From Streptomyces liliifuscus (GTDB lineage Bacteria > Actinomycetota > Actinomycetes > Streptomycetales > Streptomycetaceae): a DNA stretch of 64,000 nt. Location of the stretch: positions 3,720,001 to 3,784,000 of the forward strand of contig NZ_CP066831.1 in NCBI RefSeq assembly GCF_016598615.1, written 5' to 3'. Shown here one piece after another: positions 25,560 to 34,242 of this stretch. Each line of letters begins with the position of its first letter. The stretch's first letter is position 1. Position numbers and translations under genes: made by a program. The notes beneath the pieces were generated by a model, which searched no databases, was not told the DNA's origin, and saw only the letters and a list, made by a program, of their open reading frames with translations.

Positions 25560-26378
25560 TCAGTGGTTCTCGGCCAGGGCGCCCTGGATGTACGAGCAGG
25601 CGAGGAGCACGAACACGTACGCCTGGACGGCCTGCACGAAGAGCTCGAAGAGGATCATGACGACGGTCATGACGAAGGAGATGCCGGCGGCCGGGATCAT
25701 CCAGCTGTTCAGCAGGTACCAGGAGGCGACGGTGAACATCACCAGCATCAGGTGACCGGCGAACATGTTGGCGAACAGTCGCACCGCGTGCGTGAACGGC
25801 CGGACCAGCAGGTTCGAGAAGAACTCGATCACCATGACGAGCGGCAGCACCGGGCCGAGCGACTTGTCGTAACCGGTGACGTTCTTGAAGAAGCCGACGA
25901 AGCCGTGCTTCTTGAACGTCAGCGAGACCCAGACGATGTAGACGATGCCGGCGAGCACCATCGGGAAGGCGATGATCGACGAGACCGGGAACTGGGCCAG
26001 CGGGATCACGGACCAGATGTTCATGATCCAGATGAAGAAGAAGAGCGAGACCATCAGGGGGACGTACTTCTCGCCCTCCCGCTTGCCGAGGGTCTCGTAG
26101 ACGATGCCGCGGCGAACGAAGTCGTAACCGGCCTCGCCGACCATCTGCAGCTTGCCCGGGACCACCTTCGCCTTGCCGAAGGCAAGCGTGAAGAAGGTGA
26201 CGACCAGGAGCGTGGTGATGAGCGCGAGCAGCATCACCTTGTTGAACTCGAACCCACCGACCGTGACGATCGGCTTGAACAGGAACGAGTGCAGGCCCGG
26301 TGCCGGGAAGCCGCAGCCGTTGTCGGACATGATCCGACAGTTCCACTCAAAGGCGAGCTGGGTCTGGTCAGCACTCAC
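25560..26378 (-). CDS. atpB: F1Fo ATP synthase a subunit
   Basis: 272 residues from GTG 26378 (Met-Ser-Ala-Asp), with AAGGAG six bases upstream; a start at 26414 would precede this site. There are about six membrane helices. The essential Arg lies in RPFTHAVRLFANMFAGHLML and the final helix in QAYVFVLLACSYIQGAL. With the c-ring it forms the proton channel. Confidence 0.95.
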   Translation of the reverse strand: MSADQTQLAFEWNCRIMSDNGCGFPAPGLHSFLFKPIVTVGGFEFNKVMLLALITTLLVVTFFTLAFGKAKVVPGKLQMVGEAGYDFVRRGIVYETLGKREGEKYVPLMVSLFFFIWIMNIWSVIPLAQFPVSSIIAFPMVLAGIVYIVWVSLTFKKHGFVGFFKNVTGYDKSLGPVLPLVMVIEFFSNLLVRPFTHAVRLFANMFAGHLMLVMFTVASWYLLNSWMIPAAGISFVMTVVMILFELFVQAVQAYVFVLLACSYIQGALAENH

Positions 26379-26603
26379 CACGGGCTCCTTCGGCGTGACG
26401 CATGGGTACGGCAACCTCGTTGTGTCGGCGCGGCGCGCAGCCGCGGTTCGGCACTGGACTGGTGTTACGGATGTGGGGGCGGCTGGAGGGCATCGAGCCT
26501 CGCGCTGGGGCAGGCGTCAGCTCACATGCCCGCGCCCGCGATGCCGCAGTTGGCACCGGACGATAGCAGGATCTCCCACCCGCGCTTATCCCGGCCCTAC
26601 CCC

Positions 26604-27041
26604 TCACGACGAGTGCCCCGTCTTTTCGGGCTTGTCGCCCTTCGAGGAGTCGGGTTCGACATAGAGGATCTTGGCCTTCATGTGGGCACGCGCCTGGGCG
26701 CCGATCCACGCGAGCGTGGCGGCGACCAGCGTGATCGCGAAAGCCTTGGGATTGAACAGCGTCGTGTTCTTGAAGGCGGCGACGAAGATGAACAGCAGCA
26801 GAATCTGTGCCGTATAGAGCATCAGACCCATCGCCTGGAAAAGGTGCGGAAGCGATTTGGCGGTGCGCTGCAGGACGTACAGCCCGATGCCCATGAAGAG
26901 GATCACGACCAGCGTCGCGAAGCCCGCCCCGATCGCTCCCTTGCCACCGGCGACCACACCACTGACGACGGCGGCGATCGCGCCGACGGCAGCTGTGGGC
27001 ACAGCGGCCTGGAGAAGGATCCGGACGTCATTGGACGGCAT
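26604..27041 (-). CDS. atpI: ATP synthase I protein
   Basis: 145 residues with four hydrophobic segments and a charged C-terminal tail. This is the first gene of the ATP synthase operon, 225 bp before atpB, in the position of AtpI, which assists c-ring or complex assembly. The operon promoter should lie in 27042-27337, which contains no gene; an AT-rich patch near 27175-27215 is the only distinctive feature I see. Confidence 0.88.
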   Translation of the reverse strand: MPSNDVRILLQAAVPTAAVGAIAAVVSGVVAGGKGAIGAGFATLVVILFMGIGLYVLQRTAKSLPHLFQAMGLMLYTAQILLLFIFVAAFKNTTLFNPKAFAITLVAATLAWIGAQARAHMKAKILYVEPDSSKGDKPEKTGHSS

Positions 27042-27337
27042 GGCGGCAACTCCGCTTGCTCAAGGGGGCAGGTGTCGTCATGGACGAGCGTAGTCCCGGA
27101 CAGAGAGAGAACCTCACCGCCAATGGACCGTCGCACTGCGGTCCTTCGGCTCTGTCCCGGGTTCTCGTGAACCGTATCACAAACTATTTGATGAGGTCTT
27201 TACCTGGTTGGTGTGCTCGGCGTCACACATGAGAGTGAAGCTGCACGTCTGTGCACTCGGGCGACCAACTTGTCTGGTATTGGGGCGGTTTACCGGCGCC
27301 GTCATCTCGGTGGTTCTTGCACGATTCTTACCTGGCG

Positions 27338-28771
27338 TCAGCGCGACGTTCCGGCCTTGCGCTCGTCCAGGAGGCGCGAACGGGGGCCAACAGCCGTCGC
27401 CCCGTTGACTCCTGAGACACCGGCGACAACCGGAGTGCGGCGTTCCTCACGCTCGCCGTCGACGCCGGCTCCGACACCGGTGCCGTCGCCGCCGGTTCCC
27501 ACGGGCACCCCGTCGTGCGTGCCCTCGTGCGTCCCGTCACCCTCGGCGTACGCGACCGCGGTCGAGGTCTTTGACGACGCCTCGGCGGACACCTGCGCCG
27601 CCCTGCGTCGGCGGTAGCGCGGCGGAACGAAGTGCTCGGCCCAGCGCGGGGTGCGCGGTGTGAAGCGCGGCAGCAGGAGCAGGACCAGGCCCACCGCGCT
27701 GAGCGCCATGATGCCGAGCACGATCCACATGGCCCCGGAGTTCACCGAGTAGGCCAGGGCTCCGAAGGCGATCAGCGCCGACCAGAAGTACATGATGAGC
27801 ACGGCCCGGCTGTGCGAGTGCCCGATCTCAAGGAGACGGTGGTGCAGGTGGCCGCGGTCGGCGGCGAACGGGGACTGGCCGCGCCAGGTGCGCCGCACGA
27901 TGGCGAGCACCAGGTCGGCCGCAGGGACGGCGATGATCGTCAGCGGCAGCAGGAGCGGGATGTAGACCGGCACCGTCTGGTGCACGGCCTCCTTCTCGGA
28001 CCCGGCGAAGAGGTTCATCGCGTCCGGGTCGACCTGCCCGGTGATGGAGATGGCACCGGCCGCCAGCACCAGGCCGATGAGCATCGAGCCCGAGTCGCCC
28101 ATGAAGATCCGCGCCGGGTGCATGTTGTGCGGCAGGAAGCCGAGGCACATGCCCATGAGGAGCGCGGAGAAGAGGGTGGCGGGGGCGGCGGACTCAAGGC
28201 CGTAGCCGTACCAGATGCGGTAGCCGTACATGAAGAACGCGGCGGACGCGATGCACACCATGCCGGCGGCGAGGCCGTCGAGGCCGTCGGCGAAGTTCAC
28301 GGCGTTGATGGTGATCACGACGAGCGCGACGGTCAGCAGCGTGCCCTGCCACTGGGTCAGGGAGACCGAGCCGACGCCGGGGATCGGCAGCCACAGGATC
28401 GTCAGACCCTGCATGACCATGACGCCCGCGGCGATCATCTGGCCGCCGAGCTTGATGAGGGCGTCGATCTCGAACTTGTCGTCCAGGACGCCGATCAGCC
28501 AGATCAGGGCCGCGCCGGAGAGCAGGGCCCGCGGCTCGTTGGAGTTCTCGAAGACCTCGCTGAGATTCGTCAGGTGGTCGGCGACCAGCAGGCCGGCGCA
28601 CAGCCCGAAGAACATCGCGATGCCGCCCAGGCGCGGTGTGGGTTCCCGGTGCACGTCACGTGCCCGGATCTCCGGCATCGCTCCGGCCACGATCGCGAAC
28701 TTCCGCACCGGCCCGGTCAGCAGGTACGTCACCGCGGCCGTGATGCAGAGCGTCAGGAGGTATTCACGCAC
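27338..28771 (-). CDS. Undecaprenyl-phosphate GlcNAc-1-phosphate transferase (WecA/Rfe-like)
   Basis: 477 residues from GTG 28771. About ten transmembrane helices carry the polyprenyl-phosphate sugar-1-phosphate transferase motifs: EIRARDVHREPTPRLGG, the Asp-Asp pair in GVLDDKFEID, NAVNFADGLDGLAAG and FLPHNMHPARIFMGDSG. It transfers a UDP-sugar phosphate to undecaprenyl phosphate to start teichoic-acid or polysaccharide synthesis. The final ~90 residues are a Gly/Val/Glu-rich cytoplasmic tail not needed for the fold. The gene is consistently located just upstream of atpI in Streptomyces. Confidence 0.9.
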   Translation of the reverse strand: MREYLLTLCITAAVTYLLTGPVRKFAIVAGAMPEIRARDVHREPTPRLGGIAMFFGLCAGLLVADHLTNLSEVFENSNEPRALLSGAALIWLIGVLDDKFEIDALIKLGGQMIAAGVMVMQGLTILWLPIPGVGSVSLTQWQGTLLTVALVVITINAVNFADGLDGLAAGMVCIASAAFFMYGYRIWYGYGLESAAPATLFSALLMGMCLGFLPHNMHPARIFMGDSGSMLIGLVLAAGAISITGQVDPDAMNLFAGSEKEAVHQTVPVYIPLLLPLTIIAVPAADLVLAIVRRTWRGQSPFAADRGHLHHRLLEIGHSHSRAVLIMYFWSALIAFGALAYSVNSGAMWIVLGIMALSAVGLVLLLLPRFTPRTPRWAEHFVPPRYRRRRAAQVSAEASSKTSTAVAYAEGDGTHEGTHDGVPVGTGGDGTGVGAGVDGEREERRTPVVAGVSGVNGATAVGPRSRLLDERKAGTSR

Positions 28772-28897
28772 AGGCTTCCCCACAGATCTCGCTGGCCATC
28801 TCAGCCCCACACCCTAGCTTCGTGCGCATACGGTTGGGGACTTCCGGGTAGAGCCGATGGTTGCACGAGTGGCTGTGCACGATTGATCGTCCACCCC

Positions 28898-30151
28898 TCA
28901 GTGGGCGGGATAGGGCGGAAATCTGCCGGTCAGATCCCGCACTTCTTCACGCACTCCACGCCCGGCGGACTCGTCCCGCAGGGCCGTCGCGAACAGCACC
29001 GCGATGCGTGCGGTCTCGGCCTCGCCCATCCCCTGGGTGGTGAGCGCGGCCGTGCCCAGACGCAGTCCTCGCACGTCGGGATGGGGCAGGGCACAGGTGT
29101 CGAGGACCATTCCGGCGGCGGCCAGACGCCCGCGGGCCGTGCGGCCGTCCACCCCGAGCGGGGCCGGGTCCACGGTGAGCAGGTGGGTGTCGGTGCCGCC
29201 GGTGGTGACCGCGAGCCCCTCGGCGGCCAGGCCTTCCGCGAGCACCCGCGCATTCGCCACCACCTGATGGGCGTACGCGGTGAACGCCGGTGTTGCCGCC
29301 TCGCCGAAGGCGACGGCCTTGGCGGCGATGGTGTGCATCTGCGCGCCGCCCTGTGTGAAGGGGAACACCGCCCGGTCCACCCGCTCGGCCAGTTCGCTCC
29401 CGCACAGCAGCATGCCGCCGCGCGGGCCCCGCAGCACCTTGTGCGTGGTGGCGCACACCACATCGGCGTACGGGACCGGGCTGGGCGCCGCTCCCCCGGC
29501 GACGAGCCCGATGGGATGGGCGGCGTCCGCGATGAGATAGGCGCCGACCTCGTCCGCGACCTCGCGGAAGGCGGCGTAGTCGATGTGCCGTGGATACGAG
29601 ATCGACCCGCACACGATGGCCTTCGGCCGGTGCGTACGGGCCAGGGTGCGCACCTGCTCGTAGTCGATGAGCCCGCTCTCGGGGTCGACGCCGTACCCGA
29701 CGAAGTCGAACCACCGGCCCGAGAAGTTCGCGGGCGACCCGTGCGTGAGGTGGCCGCCGTGCGGCAGACCCATCGCGAGGACGGTGTCCCCCGGGCGCAG
29801 CAGGGCGGCGTACGCGGCCAGCACGGCCGAACTCCCGGAGTGGGACTGCACGTTGGCGTGATCGGCGCCGAACAGGGCCTTGGCGCGCTCCACGGCCATG
29901 CGCTCGGCCACGTCGACGATCTCGCAGCCGCCGTGGTGCCGGGCGCCGGGATATCCCTCGGCGTACTTGTTCGCCAGCGGCGAGCCCAGCGCCGCCAGCA
30001 CGGCCGGCGAGGTGAAGTTCTCGGCGGCGATGAGCTGCAGCGTCGTCGACTGCCGCTCCAGCTCCCCGAGCAGGATCTCGGCCAGCTCCGGATCCTGCCG
30101 GCCGAGCACGTCGACCGACAGCGGACCTTCAAGCGTGTGTGCGACCGGCAT
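28898..30151 (-). CDS. glyA2: Serine hydroxymethyltransferase paralogue
   Basis: 417 residues from ATG 30151. The PLP lysine is Lys238 in CATTHKVLRGPRGG, and QLIAAENFTS and NKYAEGYPGARHHGG are retained. It would interconvert serine and glycine using tetrahydrofolate. Two conserved stretches differ from the standard enzyme: ANVQSHSGSSAV (usually HSGAQAN) and ADAAHPIGL (usually DAAHIAGL). It is therefore probably a second, divergent SHMT, and substrate specificity may be altered. It lies upstream of the wecA-like gene on the same strand. Confidence 0.88.
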   Translation of the reverse strand: MPVAHTLEGPLSVDVLGRQDPELAEILLGELERQSTTLQLIAAENFTSPAVLAALGSPLANKYAEGYPGARHHGGCEIVDVAERMAVERAKALFGADHANVQSHSGSSAVLAAYAALLRPGDTVLAMGLPHGGHLTHGSPANFSGRWFDFVGYGVDPESGLIDYEQVRTLARTHRPKAIVCGSISYPRHIDYAAFREVADEVGAYLIADAAHPIGLVAGGAAPSPVPYADVVCATTHKVLRGPRGGMLLCGSELAERVDRAVFPFTQGGAQMHTIAAKAVAFGEAATPAFTAYAHQVVANARVLAEGLAAEGLAVTTGGTDTHLLTVDPAPLGVDGRTARGRLAAAGMVLDTCALPHPDVRGLRLGTAALTTQGMGEAETARIAVLFATALRDESAGRGVREEVRDLTGRFPPYPAH

Positions 30152-30221
30152 GGCTGACTCCGGACCTCGACAGGGGAACGCTAAGTCCAATGTAGAACCG
30201 TGACCCCACCTGCGCCCGGTG

Positions 30222-30902
30222 TTACGCCCGAGCGGGCACGCCCGTGAGGGCGGTCACCACCGGATCCAGCGCCTGATTGATCTCGTCGCCCACCGAGCGG
30301 AAGAACGGCAGGGGGGCGCCGTACGGGTCGTACACCTCGTCCGCCTCCGCTGTGGGGGCCAGGAGCCACCCGCGTAGAGCCGCCGCGGCGCGGACCAGGG
30401 CTCGGGCGCGTTCGACCATGCCGTCGTCCAGGGGAGGGAGGGTGGCGGGGTCTATGGCGCGGACCAGGCGGGTGAACTCCTTCAGCGTGAAGGTGCGCAG
30501 GCCCGCCGAGTGGCCCATGGAGATGACCTGGGCGCGGTGGTCGCGGGTGGCCGTGAGGACGAGGTCCGCCCGGATGACGTGCTCGTCCAGCAGCTCACGG
30601 CCGACGAAGCCGGAGGCGTCCGCGCCGAAGTCCGCGAGGACCGCCTCCGCGTTGGCCTCCATGGGCGCACCCTCATGACCCCACGTACCGGCGCTCTCCA
30701 CGATCAGACCGCCCCACAGGGGGTCGCCGAGCCGGTCCGCCAGGGCATGACGGGTCAGCCGCTCGGTGATCGGCGAGCGGCACACATTGCCGGTGCTGAC
30801 GTGGAGGATGCGAAAAGAGGAGTCCCCCGAGGCCCCGTCGCCGTAAGCCCCCGTGTACCCCGTCCCCGTACCTATGCCACGCCCCGCGTCAGGGGCTGTC
30901 AA
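30222..30902 (-). CDS. Low-molecular-weight protein tyrosine phosphatase homologue with Ser in place of catalytic Cys
   Basis: 226 residues from a TTG start overlapping the upstream stop (TTGA), with GAGG upstream. The P-loop reads HVSTGNVCRSPITERL: the nucleophilic Cys of CX5RS is replaced by Ser36, while Cys41, Arg42 and Ser43 are kept. The C-terminal DPYGAPLPFF keeps the general-acid Asp motif. A Cys-to-Ser change usually abolishes phosphatase activity but keeps phosphoprotein binding. A ~29-residue Gly-rich N-terminal extension is unusual and depends on the TTG start. It is coupled to the Sua5 gene. Confidence 0.82.
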   Translation of the reverse strand: MTAPDAGRGIGTGTGYTGAYGDGASGDSSFRILHVSTGNVCRSPITERLTRHALADRLGDPLWGGLIVESAGTWGHEGAPMEANAEAVLADFGADASGFVGRELLDEHVIRADLVLTATRDHRAQVISMGHSAGLRTFTLKEFTRLVRAIDPATLPPLDDGMVERARALVRAAAALRGWLLAPTAEADEVYDPYGAPLPFFRSVGDEINQALDPVVTALTGVPARA

Positions 30903-31546
30903 TTCGCCACCTCGAGGTCGGGGACGACCTTTCGCAGCTCCTCCGCGGACAGGGCTCCCGCCCGCAGGAGCACCGGCACCTTGCCCGTGACGTCGACGAT
31001 CGACGACGGGACGTTGCCGGGGGTCGGCCCGCCGTCCAGGTACACGGAGACGGAGTCGCCGAGCATCTCCTGCGCGGCGTCACAGTCCTCGGGGGACGGG
31101 TGGCCGGTCAGGTTCGCGGAGGAGACCGCCATCGGACCGACCTCGGTCAGCAGCTCGATGGCGACCGGGTGCAGCGGCATACGCACGGCGACGGTCCCGC
31201 GGGTGTCCCCCAGGTCCCACTGGAGGGACGGCTGGTGCTTGGCGACGAGCGTGAGCGCGCCCGGCCAGAACGCGTCGACGAGCTCCCACGCCATCTCGGA
31301 GAAGTCGGTGACCAGGCCGTGCAGCGTGTTCGGGGAGCCGATGAGGACGGGCGTGGGCATGTTCCGGCCGCGGCCCTTGGCCTCCAGCAGGTCGGTCACG
31401 GCCTCCGAGCTGAACGCGTCGGCGCCGACCCCGTACACGGTGTCGGTCGGCAGCACCACGAGCTCGCCGCGGCGGACGGCGGACGCGGCCTCGCGCAGAC
31501 CCGTCGAGCGGTCGGTCGCGTCGTTGGTGTCGTATCGCCGTGCCAT
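30899..31546 (-). CDS. L-threonylcarbamoyladenylate synthase (Sua5/YrdC/YciO family)
   Basis: 215 residues from ATG 31546, with GGAGG nine bases upstream. The motifs LVVLPTDTVYGVGADAFS, KGRGRNMPTPVLIGS and AVSSANLTGHPSP define the YrdC fold, which makes threonylcarbamoyl-AMP for the t6A37 tRNA modification. The stop overlaps the next gene. It sits in the conserved cluster rpmE-prfA-prmC-sua5. Confidence 0.93.
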   Translation of the reverse strand: MARRYDTNDATDRSTGLREAASAVRRGELVVLPTDTVYGVGADAFSSEAVTDLLEAKGRGRNMPTPVLIGSPNTLHGLVTDFSEMAWELVDAFWPGALTLVAKHQPSLQWDLGDTRGTVAVRMPLHPVAIELLTEVGPMAVSSANLTGHPSPEDCDAAQEMLGDSVSVYLDGGPTPGNVPSSIVDVTGKVPVLLRAGALSAEELRKVVPDLEVAN

Positions 31547-31630
31547 ATCAGCAAGCCTCCTCGAACACGCGGGCCCCGTTGGCCGCGCATCTAACGTTTT
31601 CCACGACGTCCACACAAGAAGTCGCCGCTG

Positions 31631-32476
31631 TCATGGCGTCGCCCTGCGGGCGGTCGCGAACCGCGGCCGGTTGTTGAGGTCGGGATGGTCCGCGGCATCG
31701 GCCCAGCCCCGCTCCTCGGTGAAGATCCACGGCACCTGTCCGCCCTGGGTGTCGGCGTGCTCGATGACGACGACACCGCCGGGCCGCAGCAGCCGGTGCG
31801 CGGTGCGCTCCAGACCGCGGATGAGGTCGAGGCCGTCCTCCCCGGAGAACAGGGCGAGTTCGGGATCGTAGTCCCGGGCCTCCGGAGCGACGTACTCCCA
31901 TTCGGTCAGCGGGATGTACGGCGGGTTGGAGATGACGAGGTCGACCTGGCCGTCGAGGTCGAGGAACGCGTCCAGGGCGTTGCCCTGCCGCAGGTCGACC
32001 CTGGATCCCTCGACGTTCTTACGGGTCCACCGCAGGGCGTCCTCGGACAGTTCGACGGCGTGGACGCGCGAGCGCGGGACCTCCTGCGCGAGGGCGAGCG
32101 CGATCGCGCCCGAGCCGGTGCACAGGTCGACGATCAGCGGCTCGACGACGTCCATCGCGCGTACGGCGTCTATGGCCCAGCCGACCACGGACTCCGTCTC
32201 GGGCCGGGGCACGAACACGCCCGGCCCGACCTGGAGTTCCAGATAGCGGAAGTAGGCCCGCCCGGTGATGTGCTGGAGCGGCTCGCGGGCCTCACGGCGC
32301 GCGATCACCTCCCAGTACCGGGCGTCGAAGTCCGCGTCCTTGACGGTGTGCAGCTCGCCCCGCTTCACGCCGTGCACGAACGCGGCGAGTTCCTCGGCGT
32401 CGTTGCGCGGCGAGGGCACGCCGGCGTCGGCCAGCCGCTGGGTGGCCTGGGCCACTTCCGCGAGCAGCAGGTTCAC
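31631..32476 (-). CDS. prmC: Peptide chain release factor N5-glutamine methyltransferase
   Basis: 281 residues. An N-terminal helical domain binds the release factor; the SAM motif DLCTGSGAIAL lies at 117-127 and the catalytic NPPY at 184-187. It methylates the Gln of the GGQ motif in release factors, and its substrate gene prfA is directly upstream (70 bp). Confidence 0.96.
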   Translation of the reverse strand: MNLLLAEVAQATQRLADAGVPSPRNDAEELAAFVHGVKRGELHTVKDADFDARYWEVIARREAREPLQHITGRAYFRYLELQVGPGVFVPRPETESVVGWAIDAVRAMDVVEPLIVDLCTGSGAIALALAQEVPRSRVHAVELSEDALRWTRKNVEGSRVDLRQGNALDAFLDLDGQVDLVISNPPYIPLTEWEYVAPEARDYDPELALFSGEDGLDLIRGLERTAHRLLRPGGVVVIEHADTQGGQVPWIFTEERGWADAADHPDLNNRPRFATARRATP

Positions 32477-32546
32477 GCTGGTCCTCCGGGAGCTGTGCTG
32501 TTGTCCGTCGAGCGGATGTGTACTGCGCTGTGTACTTGTACGTGCC

Positions 32547-33623
32547 CTACGCCGCGGCGAGCTTGGCGGCCGAGTCGGCGTCGACGCACGCCTGGATCAC
32601 CGCGTCGAGGTCGCCGTCGAGCACCTGGTCCAAGTTGTACGCCTTGAAGCCGACCCGGTGGTCCGAGATGCGGTTCTCCGGGAAGTTGTACGTACGGATC
32701 TTCTCGGAGCGGTCGACGGTACGGACCTGGCTGCGGCGGGCGTCCGCGGCCTTGCTCTCCGCCTCCTCCTGCGCCGCGGCGAGCAGCCTGGAGCGCAGGA
32801 TACGCATCGCCTGCTCCTTGTTCTGCAGCTGGCTCTTCTCGTTCTGGCAGGAGGCGACGACTCCGGTGGGAATGTGCGTGATGCGCACGGCGGAGTCGGT
32901 CGTGTTGACGGACTGGCCGCCGGGACCGGAGGAGCGGTAGACGTCGATCCGCAGGTCGTTCGCGAGGATCTCGACGTCGACCTCCTCGGCCTCGGGCGTG
33001 ACGAGGACACCGGCGGCGGAGGTGTGGATACGGCCCTGCGACTCGGTGGAGGGCACCCGCTGCACGCGGTGCACCCCGCCCTCGTACTTCATCCGGGCCC
33101 AGACGCCCTGACCGGGCTCGGTGGCGCCCTGGCCGCCCTTGGTCTTCACGGCGACCTGGACGTCCTTGTAGCCGCCCAGCTCGGACTCGGTGGAGTCGAT
33201 GATCTCGGTCTTCCAGCCGACACGCTCGGCGTACCGGAGATACATGCGCAGCAGGTCACCGGCGAACAGGGCCGACTCGTCGCCGCCCGCGCCCGCCTTG
33301 ATCTCCAGGATGACGTCCTTGTCGTCGCTGGGGTCGCGCGGAACGAGGAGCAGCCGCAGCTTCTCCGTCAGTTCCTCGCGCTGCTTCTCCAGCTCCTTGA
33401 CCTCGGCCGCGAAGTCCGGGTCGTCGGCGACGAACTCCTTCGCCGTCTCGATGTCGTCCCCGGTCTGCTTCCAGGAGCGGTACGTCGCGACGATCGGGGT
33501 GAGCTCGGCGTAGCGCTTGTTGAGCTTGCGCGCGTTGGCCTGGTCGGCGTGGACCGACGGGTCAGCGAGCTTCTTCTCCAGATCGGCGTGCTCACCGATC
33601 AGTTCCTCGACCGCCTCGAACAT
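32547..33623 (-). CDS. prfA: Peptide chain release factor 1
   Basis: 358 residues from ATG 33623. The stop-codon-recognition loop is VPSTESQGRIHTS, with the P-x-T motif of RF1 (UAA/UAG reader) at 191-193. The peptidyl-tRNA hydrolysis motif GGQ is at 235-237 (SGPGGQSVNTTDSAVR). All features are canonical. It is cotranscribed with prmC. Confidence 0.97.
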   Translation of the reverse strand: MFEAVEELIGEHADLEKKLADPSVHADQANARKLNKRYAELTPIVATYRSWKQTGDDIETAKEFVADDPDFAAEVKELEKQREELTEKLRLLLVPRDPSDDKDVILEIKAGAGGDESALFAGDLLRMYLRYAERVGWKTEIIDSTESELGGYKDVQVAVKTKGGQGATEPGQGVWARMKYEGGVHRVQRVPSTESQGRIHTSAAGVLVTPEAEEVDVEILANDLRIDVYRSSGPGGQSVNTTDSAVRITHIPTGVVASCQNEKSQLQNKEQAMRILRSRLLAAAQEEAESKAADARRSQVRTVDRSEKIRTYNFPENRISDHRVGFKAYNLDQVLDGDLDAVIQACVDADSAAKLAAA

Positions 33624-33701
33624 CTCCGGCTCCAATGGGCTGTCCCCCGCTCCATTTCGGGCGCGAGGACGTAGGTACGACGAATAGGGGCTGCACCGCA
33701 A

Positions 33702-33749
33702 AGCGCCGGTCCCAGCGCCCCCTGGACGGAGGCACCGAAGACCGGCGCT
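33702..33749 (-). terminator. Hairpin downstream of rpmE
   Basis: AGCGCCGGTC (33702-33711) pairs with GACCGGCGCT (33740-33749) between the rpmE stop and the prfA start. It may end the rpmE transcript or attenuate transcription into prfA. Confidence 0.65.
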
Positions 33750-33758
33750 GTGGGCTCG

Positions 33759-33986
33759 CTACTTGTTGTCAGCGGCAGCCTTGGCCTTGCCGAAGCGGGC
33801 CTCGAAGCGGGCCACGCGGCCACCGGTGTCGAGGATCTTCTGCTTGCCCGTGTAGAACGGGTGGCACTCGGAGCAGACCTCGGCGCGGACGGTGCCGCTG
33901 GAGATCGTGCTGCGGGTGGTGAACGACGCGCCACAGGTGCAGCTGACCTGCGTCTCGACGTACTCGGGGTGGATGTCGCGCTTCAA
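33759..33986 (-). CDS. rpmE: 50S ribosomal protein L31, zinc-binding form
   Basis: 75 residues. The start is TTG at 33986, preceded by AGGAG five bases upstream, giving the conserved Met-Lys-Arg-Asp-Ile-His-Pro N-terminus. The Cys ligands in SCTCGASF and VCSECHPFYTG mark the zinc-containing (C+) version, which is replaced by the C- paralogue under zinc limitation in Streptomyces. The in-frame extension to 34220 is not part of it. Confidence 0.95.
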   Translation of the reverse strand: MKRDIHPEYVETQVSCTCGASFTTRSTISSGTVRAEVCSECHPFYTGKQKILDTGGRVARFEARFGKAKAAADNK

Positions 33987-34116
33987 GGTGTCTCCTAGTT
34001 TCGGGAGGGCGCCGGGTCGCTGCCGCGGGATGCGGAGCGTGAACCGGGGCCGACGTACCAGTCTGCCAGGACTGGGGCCATCCCCCAAAACCGGGGGTTC
34101 GCGTTGTGTATTCCCG

Positions 34117-34214
34117 GCGGGCCCGGTGGGGGTTGTTCGCGCAGTTCCCCGCGCCCCTGCCTTTCGTCTTTCAGGGGCGCGGGGAACTGCGCGACAAGCC
34201 CCCACCGGGCCCGC
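34117..34214. repeat. Near-perfect 43-bp-arm hairpin containing the Streptomyces GGGGCGCGGGGAAC repeat
   Basis: The arm 34117-34161 (GCGGGCCCGGTGGGGG..., ending CCCGCGCCCCTG) is almost the exact reverse complement of 34172-34214, with one offset near the middle and a 10-nt loop. The inner part is the same GGGGCGCGGGGAACTGCGCGAC sequence (in part) seen at 13985. It lies between rpmE and the LCP gene and probably acts as a terminator for the LCP transcript. Confidence 0.82.
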
Positions 34215-34242
34215 AGCCAAACAACCGCCCCCAGCGGAACGC

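Noticed and set aside
27632..30157. 841-codon plus-strand frame opposite the wecA-like and glyA genes
   Set aside because: The mirror image of two clearly conserved minus-strand genes; its composition (Asp/Val/Gly/His-rich) is typical of antisense frames in this genome.
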